A stretch of DNA of 64,000 nucleotides from Saprospiraceae bacterium. Lineage in GTDB: Bacteria; Bacteroidota; Bacteroidia; Chitinophagales; Saprospiraceae. The DNA lies in NCBI GenBank assembly GCA_019638455.1, contig JAHBTU010000004.1, forward strand, positions 434,001 through 498,000. Direction: 5' to 3'. The notes beneath the pieces were generated by a model. It did not search any database and was not told the DNA's origin. It saw only the letters and a list, made by a program, of their open reading frames with translations. Shown in pieces: positions 48,075 to 57,900 of the stretch. The translations under genes were made by a program, and so were the position numbers. Every line of letters starts with the position of its first letter. Within the stretch, counting starts at the first letter, position 1.

Positions 48075-48836
48075 ATGAAAAATCACATCGTCGCCCTGCT
48101 CGCTTTATTGGCTTTGACTTTTATGGTCGCTTGCGAGGACAGCAAAGGCCCGTCCGTTCAGCCCAACAATTTCACCCTCACTTTCCGAGCCACTTACGAT
48201 GGCCAACCTTTGGAAAAATACAAGAACTATCCCTACGGCGACAAGGTGGTCACATTCGACCGATTCAACACTTATCTGTCTGACATTGCACTGTTGAACG
48301 GTGCCGTGGAAACAAAACTCTCCGACATCGAGTGGGTGGATTTCACGCCAGACGATGCCACCAACAACGATGCCGTGGAGGTTTCTTTCAAATACACGGT
48401 GCCGGATGGCGACTACTCGGGCATCAAAATCGGCTACGGGGTCAAGGCCGATTTGAACGCAAAAAGACCCTCCGATTTCTCGCCCAGCCATCCCCTCTAC
48501 ATCGAGTCGGAATACTGGCTTGGATGGAAGAGCTACATCTTCACAAAAGTGCAGGGCCGCGTGGACTTGGATGCCAACGACACTACCGAGACGGTGATTT
48601 TTTATCACTGTGGCTCCGACCCTGTTTACAACGTGGCCACCATGAGCGCCCCCATTGACGTGAGCGGCACCAGCTCGCTCGTCATAGAGTTTGATTTGAA
48701 AAAACTGTTCACCTTCGATGGCGTGTTGCTCGACCTCGAAGTGCCGAGCAATCGGACCACCTCGCACGATGCGTCCAACATCGCCTTGGCGCAAAAACTG
48801 ATGCTGAATTTCAAAAACGCGACTTCAATGAATTAA
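48075..48836 (+). CDS. MbnP-like copper-binding lipoprotein, second copy
   Basis: 253 residues from ATG 48075 (MKNHIVALLALLALTFMVAC), a lipoprotein signal. The mature domain has FTLTFRATYDGQPLE, RFNTYLSDIALL, YSGIKIGYGVKADLN, SEYWLGWKSYIFTKVQG and a C-terminal IALAQKLMLNF. These match the MbnP family, whose members bind copper after a Trp is converted to kynurenine. The conserved Trp-containing YWLGWKSY is a candidate region. It sits 49 bp after the first MbnP-like gene and 43 bp before the di-heme enzyme gene. Confidence 0.8.
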   Translation: MKNHIVALLALLALTFMVACEDSKGPSVQPNNFTLTFRATYDGQPLEKYKNYPYGDKVVTFDRFNTYLSDIALLNGAVETKLSDIEWVDFTPDDATNNDAVEVSFKYTVPDGDYSGIKIGYGVKADLNAKRPSDFSPSHPLYIESEYWLGWKSYIFTKVQGRVDLDANDTTETVIFYHCGSDPVYNVATMSAPIDVSGTSSLVIEFDLKKLFTFDGVLLDLEVPSNRTTSHDASNIALAQKLMLNFKNATSMN

Positions 48837-48879
48837 CCAGCGGCTTCCACTTGGGGCCCTATAGAAAAGATATCTTCGG

Positions 48880-50046
48880 ATGCAACAAATCACATTCAAC
48901 AAAGGAGTGAGACCATTGGCAGTGGTGGCAGTAGCCATCGCTGTATGCTTGTTGCCACAATGCAAAAAAGACCCGCCGCCGGGGCCAGCCTCTGAGTGCG
49001 ACCTCACCAACATACCTTATAGCCCCACTCCCTACACCATCAAAAAGCCTGCTCATTTCCCACAAGTGCCCGTCCCATCCGACAATCCGATGACGCTGGA
49101 AGGCGTGCAGCTGGGGCGGCGACTTTTTTACGACCCCATTCTTTCAGGCGATAGCACCATGTCATGCGCAACGTGCCATTTCCCGCAAGGAAGTTTCACG
49201 GACAATCAGGCCGTTTCTTTGGGCATAGATGGCACACCCGGCAAACGCAGCGCCATGAGCTTGCTCAACATCGCGTATGTCAGCACCGCCCTTTTCTGGG
49301 ATGGACGGGTGAAAACGCTGGAAGAGCAGGCGTTGCTCCCGGTGGAAGACCCCATCGAGATGCACGCCACTTGGCCCGATGTCATCGAACGGCTGAAAGG
49401 CCATTCCGAATATCCCGAGCTGTTCCGCAAGGCTTTTGGCATCACCGGCTGCGAAAAAATCACGAAAGAGTTGGCCGCAAAAGCCATTGCCCAATTCGAG
49501 CGCATCCTGATAAGTAGCGGCGACTCGAAGTTCGACCGATTTGTGAAAGGCGAGCTCGACTTGGAAGACAACGAGCTGCGCGGCAAACTGATGTTTTTTG
49601 ACGAAGGCCAGTTCATCGGCCTCCCCGATGCCCAATGTTTTCACTGTCACGGAGGCATCACCCTGACGGGTGGGCAGTTTTTCAACAACGGCCTCGACAG
49701 CGTGGGCGACCTCAATGATTTTGTGGACAAAGGACGCGGCGCGGTGACGGGCAACAAACTCGACAACGGAAAATTCCGCACGCCCACGCTGCGCAATATC
49801 GCTCTCACCGCACCTTATATGCACGATGGGCGTTTCAAGACACTGGAAGAGGTGCTGGCGCAGTACAACGACAACGGCTTCGGCGTCATCAATGAAGACC
49901 CGTTTGTGCGCACCATCGGTTTCCCTGTCGGCGGTCACTACACTGGTCTCACGCCGCAACAGACCGCCGATGTCATCGCGTTCCTACATACCCTGACCGA
50001 CACTACTTTCATCAACAGCCCCGAAGTGCAGAACCCGTTTCATTGA
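48880..50046 (+). CDS. Di-heme cytochrome c peroxidase family protein (MbnH-like)
   Basis: 388 residues, signal/lipoprotein-like N-terminus (AVAIAVCLLPQCKK). Two heme c motifs: CATCH at residues 96-100 and CFHCH at 253-257. Other family blocks are LGRRLFYDPILSGD, KRSAMSLLNIAY, LFWDGRVKTLEEQAL, FRTPTLRNIALTAPYMHDGR and LTPQQTADVIAFLHTL. In MbnP/MbnH pairs this enzyme oxidises a Trp of MbnP to kynurenine. Next to two MbnP-like genes, that role is more likely here than hydrogen peroxide removal. Start ATG 48880 gives a complete export signal. Confidence 0.9.
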   Translation: MQQITFNKGVRPLAVVAVAIAVCLLPQCKKDPPPGPASECDLTNIPYSPTPYTIKKPAHFPQVPVPSDNPMTLEGVQLGRRLFYDPILSGDSTMSCATCHFPQGSFTDNQAVSLGIDGTPGKRSAMSLLNIAYVSTALFWDGRVKTLEEQALLPVEDPIEMHATWPDVIERLKGHSEYPELFRKAFGITGCEKITKELAAKAIAQFERILISSGDSKFDRFVKGELDLEDNELRGKLMFFDEGQFIGLPDAQCFHCHGGITLTGGQFFNNGLDSVGDLNDFVDKGRGAVTGNKLDNGKFRTPTLRNIALTAPYMHDGRFKTLEEVLAQYNDNGFGVINEDPFVRTIGFPVGGHYTGLTPQQTADVIAFLHTLTDTTFINSPEVQNPFH

Positions 50047-50370
50047 AGAGTGGGGGGCTGGTGGAATGGTCGTTGGCGAAGACGTGCGAAGTATATGACA
50101 CGCTCCGCGCCCACCTTTCCGGGGGCACACAATTGGACAAGCTGCCACATCCGACCCTCGAAACACTAAAAACATGGACAAACAATTGCGACGAGGCGGG
50201 CTTTTTGTCGGAAGCGATACTGTGGAAGAATGGCATAGAGCAAAGCCCCGATTGCTCGGAAGAGGAAGAACGGCCTGCTAAGTTGGCTTCCGCTGTCAGC
50301 AGTTACACGCAAGAGCAGATAAGGGTTTACCCCAACCCGACAAAAGACATCTTAAACATCGGCTATCTTG
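50047..50370 (+). pseudogene. Remnant of a T9SS cargo gene
   Basis: Directly after the cytochrome stop an open frame reads LVEWSLAKTCEVYDTL, then GFLSEAILWKNGIEQSP, and ends with IRVYPNPTKDILNI, the opening strand of a T9SS type A sorting domain. Sense is lost after about 50365, so most of the sorting domain and all upstream sequence are missing. It has no ATG start. The next 80 bp contain a strong hairpin. Confidence 0.6.
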
Positions 50371-50739
50371 TCTCTGGGATGTCAAGGCGGTTGTCCTGCA
50401 TTAAATTATCCCTCGCACCACCAGCGATTCTCGCTTTGTCGGGTTCTGAGGTGTCGTCCTGGAAGCATGGAGGGGCGACACCTCAAAAACAGGCCGAGAT
50501 GTCACCTTTTTTGTTCCTCAAAAGATGATGCCTCTTACAAACCGAGAATAGCTGTCGCGCCACCAAGTTTTCAGCATGGTTGAAAGCGCGATTCGTTCAA
50601 AATCGAGGATGTCATCATGGTCATCCGACCAATTTTGGCGAGGCAGGATATAAAATCAAGGCGGCCCATTCAGCCACCTTTTTTATTTTTGGCCTGATTT
50701 TTTTCAAAAATCCAGCATCACCAATCCTTCCCGCATCTT
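50371..50739. other. Gene-free stretch with hairpins before the serine protease gene
   Basis: GAGGTGTCG (50448-50456) pairs with CGACACCTC (50476-50484). A second weak hairpin, AAGGCGGC with GCCACCTT followed by a T run, lies near 50664-50690 and may be a terminator. No -7 box with full consensus was found before the ATG at 50740. Confidence 0.45.
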
Positions 50740-52650
50740 ATGAGAAAACATTTTACCCTGCTCGCCCTATTCCTCGGACTCTTTGCCGAAGCCCAAATCA
50801 GCGACAGAGGCCAGCCCTTTGCTTTCTCGCCCGACTATCAATCGCTTTTGGCGCAAAAAACACCCGCGACGGTTGTTTTGCCCGCCTTGGATGTGCAAAA
50901 GGCTCGCAAAGAAGATGCTGACACGCCCGGTCAAGAGCGTTTTGCGGCACCGCTGACGGCGGATATTTCCATGGACAAAGACGGCACATGGACCACCCTG
51001 CCCAATGGTGCTCGCGTGTGGCAGTGCGAGGTGCAATCGCCCGGCGCGTTGGGGCTGGCCTTGTTGTTCGACCAGTTCCGGTTGCCCGCTGGAGGCCGCT
51101 TGTTTGCCTACACGCCCGATGGGAAAACGGTGAAAGGCGCTTACACGGAGCGAAGCTGTGTCCCTTCCGGCAAATTCACCATCGGGCTGCTGCCCGGCGC
51201 TACGGTGCGCCTCGAGTATTTTGAGCCAGCAGATGCGAAAGGGCAAACCCAATTGCACCTGCATCGCGTGGACGTGGCTTATGAGCCTGCCGGATTGCTC
51301 GATTTTGGAGATGCCCTGCCCTGCAACATAAACGTCAACTGCCCTCAGGGTGCCGGATGGCAAAGTGAAAAAAGGGGCGTGGCACGCATTCTCATGGTTT
51401 TTTCCAACGGGCTCGGCTGGTGTTCGGGCACGTTGATTGCCAACACCGCCGGCACTGCGGAGCCTTACTTTTTGAGTGCGCACCACTGCCAATTGATTGG
51501 TCAAAACCCTAACTTCGATTTTTGGATTTTCGATTTCGACTATGAGGCACCCGGCTGCGCCAACCCGCCTAGCGAGCCTGCCTTCAAATCCGTGTTGGGT
51601 TGCGAGCGCATTGCTTTTCGAGCCGAAACGGATTTCATGCTCCTTCGGCTAAGCCCCCTGCCGGGCAATTATGGTCTGTGGTTCAATGGTTGGAGCCGCG
51701 ACACGACGGGGGTCAACCACAGCACGTTCATCCATCATCCGGCAGGCGACATCAAAAAAATATCGGTGGACACGGCGGAAGCAGTCATCCATCCGCAGGC
51801 GCTTAACTGGGGCGGCATTTTTGGCATCAGTCCCGCCTACAGCCACTGGAAGGTGGCACCCGATTTTGGCATTTTCCAACAAGGCTCGTCAGGCAGCCCA
51901 TTGTTTGACCCCAACAAACGCATCATCGGCCAGCTCCACGGCGGCAGCCGCAACCAATTTGACCCCTGTCTCGACAACGTCACCTATTGGGGGCGGTTCG
52001 ATTTTTCATGGAGCCAAGGTGCCAGCCCACAAACGCGCCTCCGCGACTGGCTCGATGCCGGAAACCTCAACCCCTCCACGCTCAATGGCTACCCGCAACC
52101 CACGCCACCCACTTTTTCCATTTCCGGCACTGTGCAAACGCATTGGGGGCTGCCCATGCCCGGCGTGAAGGTCTCCATCACGGGAGGGGGCAACGCAACG
52201 ATTGTGACGGACGATTCGGGGCATTACCAGTTTGACGATATGCCGCTCGGAAACAGTTATGTCATCAAACCATCGTACGACACCAGCGACTTGAACGGCG
52301 TGAGCACCTTTGATTTGTTGCTCATTTCGAGGCATATCTTGGGGCTTGAGCCATTCGATTCGCCGTGGAAGACCATCGCCGCCGATGCCAACAAAAGCAA
52401 CTCGGTGACCACCTTTGACGTGGTGGAGATTCGCAAGCTCATTCTCGGCATTTACCAAAAACTGCCCAACCTCCCCGCGTGGCGCTTCTTCCCGGCCACA
52501 GCCACTTTTTCCGACCCCACCATGCCTTTCTCTGGAAACCTCCCGCCGGAGAGCATCACGATTCCGAACCTTCAAGGCGATTTCCCAAACGTCAATTTTA
52601 AAGGGCTAAAAGTGGGGGATGTGAACAACTCGGCCTTGCCGGGCCAATAG
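50740..52650 (+). CDS. Secreted trypsin-fold serine protease (lysyl-endopeptidase-like) with C-terminal accessory domains
   Basis: 636 residues. Signal peptide MRKHFTLLALFLGLFAEAQ, a pro-region to about 200, then an S1-type protease. Catalytic residues are visible as His in FLSAHHC (residues 248-249), Asp in AETDFMLLRL (D298) and Ser in GSSGSPLF (S384). The CNINVNCPQG and FNGWSRDT blocks resemble bacterial lysyl endopeptidases. A CarboxypepD_reg-like domain (SGTVQTHWGLPMPGVKVSI) and a dockerin-like pair (DLLLISRHILGL, ANKSNSVTTFDVVEIRKLIL) follow. No full T9SS signal is seen at the end (LKVGDVNNSALPG), though some dockerin-ended Bacteroidota proteins share this tail. Confidence 0.87.
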   Translation: MRKHFTLLALFLGLFAEAQISDRGQPFAFSPDYQSLLAQKTPATVVLPALDVQKARKEDADTPGQERFAAPLTADISMDKDGTWTTLPNGARVWQCEVQSPGALGLALLFDQFRLPAGGRLFAYTPDGKTVKGAYTERSCVPSGKFTIGLLPGATVRLEYFEPADAKGQTQLHLHRVDVAYEPAGLLDFGDALPCNINVNCPQGAGWQSEKRGVARILMVFSNGLGWCSGTLIANTAGTAEPYFLSAHHCQLIGQNPNFDFWIFDFDYEAPGCANPPSEPAFKSVLGCERIAFRAETDFMLLRLSPLPGNYGLWFNGWSRDTTGVNHSTFIHHPAGDIKKISVDTAEAVIHPQALNWGGIFGISPAYSHWKVAPDFGIFQQGSSGSPLFDPNKRIIGQLHGGSRNQFDPCLDNVTYWGRFDFSWSQGASPQTRLRDWLDAGNLNPSTLNGYPQPTPPTFSISGTVQTHWGLPMPGVKVSITGGGNATIVTDDSGHYQFDDMPLGNSYVIKPSYDTSDLNGVSTFDLLLISRHILGLEPFDSPWKTIAADANKSNSVTTFDVVEIRKLILGIYQKLPNLPAWRFFPATATFSDPTMPFSGNLPPESITIPNLQGDFPNVNFKGLKVGDVNNSALPGQ

Positions 52651-52777
52651 AAGTTTTGGGAACAGGCAAGGAGCCGAGGGGGAATTGACAGGAATTGCCC
52701 AATTTTGCGGCGCCCTTGTTTGAAGACCAACCCTTATCAACAATTATCCCTCTTTTTGGGCCAATTCAACAGCCACC

Positions 52778-54016
52778 ATGTTTCAGCACACTGCCAAAGA
52801 GCGTTTCCTCCGCTACGTCACCATTGACACTCAGAGCGACCCCAACAGCCCAACCCAGCCCAGCACGGAAAAACAAAAAAACCTGTCTCGCTTGCTCGTC
52901 CAAGAATTGAAAGCCATGGGCATCGCCGATGCCGAACTGGACGAGCATGGCTACGTTTATGCCACCATCCCCGCCAATACCGACAAAAAAGTGCCGGTCA
53001 TTTGTTTTTGCGCCCATGTGGATACTTCGCCCGATTGTTCGGGAGAAGGCGTGAAACCCATCGTTCACGCCAACTACAAAGGACAAGACCTTGTGCTGCC
53101 CGACGACCCTTCTGTGGTGATTCGCATGGCCGAACATGAGGACTTGAAACACCAAATAGGCCACGACATCATCACGGCCAGCGGCACCACGCTCTTGGGC
53201 GCCGACAACAAGGCCGGCGTGGCGGCCATCATGGATGCCGCGCACATCCTGCTGAACAACAAACAATTGAGACACGGAAAAATCCGCATCCTCTTCACAC
53301 CCGACGAGGAAATCGGACGCGGCGTAGACAAGGTCAATCTGAAAAAACTCGGTGCCAAGTATGGCTATACCATTGACGGAGAAACCGCTGGCAGCATCGA
53401 AGACGAAACCTTCAGCGCCGATGCCGCCACTGTCACGGTGCATGGCGTGTCGGCGCACCCCGGTTTCGCAAAAGACAAAATGGAGAATGCCCTGAAAATC
53501 GCCGCCCGCATCGTTGCCAAATTCCCCGACAAACTAAGCCCCGAACACACCGAAGGGCGGCAGGGGTTTATCCATCCGATGCACTTTGAGGGCAATCTGG
53601 AAAAAGCGACCATCAAACTCATAATACGCGACTTCACGGAAAGCGGCCTGAAGCGCCACGCCAAAACCCTTCAAAAAATCGTGGATGGCGTGATGAAAAA
53701 CTTCCCCAACTCACACGCCGAAGTCAAAGTCTCCGAGCAATACCGCAACATGGGCAAAGTGCTGCGCCGACACCCACAGGTGGTCACCTATGCGCTCGAA
53801 GCTCTTCAACGTGCTGGGTTCAAAACCCCGCTCAAGCGTGCCATACGAGGCGGCACCGACGGCTCCCGGCTTTCGTTCATGGGCTTGCCATGCCCCAACA
53901 TCTTCGCGGGCGAGCACGCATTTCACTCCAAACAAGAATGGGTGTCGGTGCAAGACATGGAAAAAGCAGCCGAAACGATGGTGCACTTGGCGCAGGTGTG
54001 GGAAGAGCGGAGCTGA
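52778..54016 (+). CDS. pepT: Peptidase T (tripeptide aminopeptidase)
   Basis: 412 residues, the usual PepT length. M20 metallopeptidase with zinc ligands in FCAHVDTSPD (His, Asp), the bridging Asp in LLGADNKAGVAAI, Glu-Glu in FTPDEEIGRG, Asp in TIDGE, and His in AGEHAFHSKQEWV. It removes N-terminal residues from tripeptides in the cytosol. GGTDGSRLSFMGLPCPN is also characteristic. The start MFQHTAKERFLRYV is conserved. A near-consensus box CAATTTTG near 52699 may be its promoter. Confidence 0.96.
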   Translation: MFQHTAKERFLRYVTIDTQSDPNSPTQPSTEKQKNLSRLLVQELKAMGIADAELDEHGYVYATIPANTDKKVPVICFCAHVDTSPDCSGEGVKPIVHANYKGQDLVLPDDPSVVIRMAEHEDLKHQIGHDIITASGTTLLGADNKAGVAAIMDAAHILLNNKQLRHGKIRILFTPDEEIGRGVDKVNLKKLGAKYGYTIDGETAGSIEDETFSADAATVTVHGVSAHPGFAKDKMENALKIAARIVAKFPDKLSPEHTEGRQGFIHPMHFEGNLEKATIKLIIRDFTESGLKRHAKTLQKIVDGVMKNFPNSHAEVKVSEQYRNMGKVLRRHPQVVTYALEALQRAGFKTPLKRAIRGGTDGSRLSFMGLPCPNIFAGEHAFHSKQEWVSVQDMEKAAETMVHLAQVWEERS

Positions 54017-54425
54017 GAAAACAATGTTTTTTTCGACTATAAGGGATTGTGGTGATATACAAAAATGACCGTCCCAGCGAGGCGTGATGTCGGTAGAAAC
54101 AGCCATGACCAAAAACTCCAGTCCCGATGGGGCGCGACATTTCGCCTGCCGGGGCGGGTTTATAGCCGCCGTTATAGTCAGTTTTTTTTGTAACTACTTA
54201 CCAGCGAGTCTCTATCGCCACAGATTTGCCTAGCATCTCCTACCGATTTTTCGGGGCGCTGCCCCTGTCTAAGTTTTACTATTGTTTGTCATTCATCTGT
54301 GAAAATTTGTGCAATCTGTGGCAGCCTAAGCAGTTACGTTTTTTTAATAGTGGCTCCATGTTTTTTCACGGCTCATTTGCGTACTTTCGCAGCCTCATTT
54401 CTTCACAAAACAAACTGTCACCATC
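54017..54425. other. Gene-free stretch with dispersed Bacteroidota-type repeats
   Basis: Contains CCGTCCCAGCGAGGCGTGATG and, 50 bp on, TCCCGATGGGGCGCGACATTT-like words around GTCGGTAGAAA, a repeat style common between genes in this phylum. TTTTTCGGGGCGCTGCC near 54246 is the inverse of the REP-like copy at 3508. CTGTGAAAATTTGTGCAATC follows near 54298. No coding sequence supported before the small helical gene. Confidence 0.5.
54382..54389 (+). promoter_or_regulatory. -7-like promoter element for the small helical protein gene
   Basis: TACTTTCG differs from TAnnTTTG at one position and lies 37 bp before the ATG at 54426. Confidence 0.4.
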
Positions 54426-54836
54426 ATGGAAGATTTTTGGAAAAACCTATCCGAAAAGGCCAAGGCAACATTGGAAAAAGCAGGTGTCGCCTATGAAGAC
54501 CTGAAAGGCACCGCTACCGAAAAATTTGCCGAACTCAGTGAAAAAGCCGAAAAACTTGCCGCCGAAGGCAAAGCCGAAGCCGCCGAGGCCGCTGCCGAAC
54601 TGAAAGTCATGCGCGAAAAAATGGCCGCCCACGAGGGTGGTGCATTGGGCTACATTTCAGACAAGGCAAAATCCGTCTATGGCGAGGCCAAGGAAGAACT
54701 GGCCGAAGCCTCCGAAAAAGGCCGCGATTTTTGGGAAAAAGCAAAGGACTATGTGGCCGACAAAGCCGACGAGACTCGCCAGTTTCTGACCGGCAAAGAC
54801 AAACCCGAAGGAGATGACGAAAGCAAAACGGCTTGA
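54426..54836 (+). CDS. Small charged helical protein (LEA/YtxH-like)
   Basis: 136 residues, almost entirely Ala, Glu and Lys in 11-residue-like helical periodicity (LSEKAKATLEKAGVAYEDLK, EKFAELSEKAEKLAAEGKAE, AKDYVADKADETRQFLTGK). There is no signal peptide or membrane segment. The composition resembles late-embryogenesis-abundant or YtxH/CsbD-type stress proteins, which are disordered or coiled-coil and protect against desiccation or envelope stress. That role is inferred from composition only. Confidence 0.8.
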   Translation: MEDFWKNLSEKAKATLEKAGVAYEDLKGTATEKFAELSEKAEKLAAEGKAEAAEAAAELKVMREKMAAHEGGALGYISDKAKSVYGEAKEELAEASEKGRDFWEKAKDYVADKADETRQFLTGKDKPEGDDESKTA

Positions 54837-54858
54837 AAGTGATTTCCGAACAACGATT

Positions 54859-54914
54859 ACATGATTTCCGATTCCGAATGTCCCAAACGAGACATCAACA
54901 ATCGGAAATCATGT
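54859..54914. repeat. Perfect 15-bp inverted repeat between convergent genes
   Basis: ACATGATTTCCGATT (54859-54873) is the exact inverse of 54900-54914, with a 26-nt loop. It lies between the stops of the helical protein and the FG-GAP protein. No T run follows either side, so it may be a palindromic element rather than a classical terminator. Confidence 0.7.
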
Positions 54915-54945
54915 AGTTGGATTTCAAAAATCAAAACCTTCATTT

Positions 54946-57900
54946 TCATCGAACTATCGTCACGTCACCGTCCAGCTGTCTTATCGTGCCGTCGGCGAGT
55001 TCCAGCCACATCATCCAAGTATAGACCCCCGGCGTGACGACTTTTCCGTTGCGTCGCCCGTCCCAAGCGCGAGAGTTGTCGTTGGGAGTCACATCGTGCA
55101 CCTCGTACATCAACCCGCCCCATCGGTCAAACACTCGCATCAATCGTACCCGCGTCGCTGCTGGCCCAAAACTCATCTCAAAGCGACTGTTCTGGTCGCT
55201 GGCCGAAAGTGGCGAGAAAACATTGGGGACGTACACATCCACCACATAGTTGAGGATGATTTGCAACTGTTCAAAAGCAGTGCAGCCGTTTTTGTCTGTC
55301 ACCGTGAGGCTATACAGCACATTGGAGAGCGGCTTCGACACAGGGTCGGGGCAGTTGTGACAGCTCAAATAAAACGAATCCGCCCAATGGTAGGCAAGCG
55401 GCTCCAAGCCTGATGCAAACACCTTGATTTCCAAGGAGTCGCCCAATTGCACTTCCGCTTCTTTTGTGGACAGGCTCAGCAACAACGGTGGTGGCGAGGG
55501 TACGATAATAGGCAAGGTGTCCACGCATCCATAGATGTCTTGGGCAAACAACGTGTATTTGCCCGCCAGCAGGTTTTCGTAAAGTTTATTTTGGGAAAAC
55601 ACTTCGTCGTCGAGGCTGAAAACCAAGCTACTATCGGGTGTTTCCAGCGCGATGCCCCCATCGGGCAAGTTGTAGCAAGTGGCCGAATCCGCCTTCGCCG
55701 AAAACAAGATAGGGGGATGGGCTTCCACTATCGTGCTAGCCGTTTCGGTGCAGTCATTTTTGTCGGTTACGGTCACGGTGTAATTGCCCGCAGGCACATT
55801 GTCTATCTTTGGCTGACTACTTGCGAAATTCCAAGCGTACTTGAAAGGAGGGGCGTTGCCGTTGGCCGTCACCGACAGCGCCCCCGTTGCCTCTCCAAAA
55901 CAACTCGGACTTCCGTCAATTTCCAGTACAATGGGGGCCAGCACGGTCAGGTTGACCGTGTGTGTGGAGTCGCACCCGTTTTTCGCTAAAAATGTTCTTT
56001 TGTAAATACCGCTCTCCGTGACCGGGGCACCGAACACAGGATAAGACTCGCCGGAACATATCGTCGGACTCTCCACCGTGGCGAATGTGTCCTTTGGAGC
56101 CACCGTCACCATGACCGTAGAGTCGCAACCCGTCTCCGCGTTCAGATGGAAGGTGATTCCCGCGCCGGGTGGCAGGTTGGCGCCATTCATAGACAGCAAA
56201 GAGCCGAGGCAAACGGAGGTGTCCACCGTGATTTGGTAAGTGCCGAGCGTGGTGCCGATTACGTTCACATGAACCGTCGAGTCGCAGCCGTGCACCGTTT
56301 GCAGGAAAAACGTGCGCTTGGAGTCGGGGGGCAATTCTTGTCCGTTCCAAACCAGCGTCCTGCCGTAGCAGATGGTCGTGTCAATTTTATAGTTGAAAGT
56401 GTCGTGAACGGTGATGTACACCGAATCGCGGTTCACGCAGCCATTCAGAAAACCCGCCACCAGCACCACCAAACCCGAAGTCGAAGGGGCCACCGTGACC
56501 GCAGGGCAGGTAGTGCAGCTCAGCCCATTTCCCGTCCATTGATAAAAATCAAAACCGCTTTCGGCCAACGACACCGTTTCGCCCTGACAAATGGACGGGT
56601 CGGGTCCGAGGCTCACCACGGTGCTGCTGTCAATGGTCACCACGATAACATCCGTCTGTGTGAAGCCGCACACGTCGGTCGCCGTCACCGAATAGGTGCC
56701 GGGTGTGGTCACGGAGAGGGTGGGAGTGGTCGCGCCCGACGACCATTGCCAAGTGGCAAGGTCGCTTCCGGCGGCGTTCAGAAGCAAAGAAGTATTGTCG
56801 CAAATAGCGGTGTCCTGACCGAGTTGGACGACATCGGGTTGGTATTTGACAAAGAACGAGGCGATGTTGTTGGCGAATTTGCACTCACCAATCGCGGTGA
56901 CGGGGAAGTCCTGTGAGAGATTGTAGGGCGTGGGCAGGGAGTTGTCGTCGTTCAGGACGATGAAAACCGAGTCGTTGGCCACGCGCGGAATGTTGAACGT
57001 GTAAACGCGGCAGCTGTCCGGCTGCAAGTCGAAACCGAGCGGAAGCGCACCCAACCACTGCGCGGAGGTAGTTTGGGGATTGCCTCGATAAACCGACACG
57101 GGTGTTTGAGGGGGCAATATATTGTCGCCCTCATTGCAGAGGGTTACTGTTATTTGCAGAGAATCCAGCACGCAGACCACATTTTGCAAAGCCAACACCC
57201 CGTCGGGCGAAGGGAAGGAAGGGTTGAAATACTGGTTGAGAAAGGAGTTCATGCGCACGCCATCGCCGATGATATGCGGGTTCTGCTGGTAGCGCGGCAC
57301 ACTGAGGTCGTCGTTGATGTTTGTGTTGAAATAAGCGTGTTGGTTCCACACACGGCGAGAGGCAATGCCGGGCGCGCCCACAGCTTTGTATGAAATCACT
57401 TTGCCGTGTCCTGTTGAGTTATAGTCGGGAGTGCCGCACTGCACGATGATTTCCGTCTGTCCGTCGCCGTCCACATCGAGTACCAATGGATTTTCGATGT
57501 GAGTGGCGCTGCGGCAATTGTCCTCCCAACTCACCTGCCCCGTTGCGCCATCCAGCACTTGCAATCTGAATTCCCCGCGATAAATCACGTCGGCGGAGCC
57601 ATCGCCGCAAAAGTCGAACACGCTGGAGCAGGTGATGGAAGAAGCGTCGTACACGTCGTTTATCCACAGAGGAGTGAAGTTGTTGCGCAGCGCGTAGAGG
57701 TAAGGATGGCTCACAAAACTGATTTCCAGACTTCCGTCGCCAGTCAAATCCGCCACATTCACCCGCGAGGCGCCTTCTTGCCAGTTGTTCAGCAATTGGT
57801 ATTGCCGCAAAATGGTGCTGGTTTGAATGTCCCAGCAATACACCGTGTTGAAATTGTTGCTCCCGTTGCGGCCTTGCACAATGGCATCGAGGTCGCCGTC

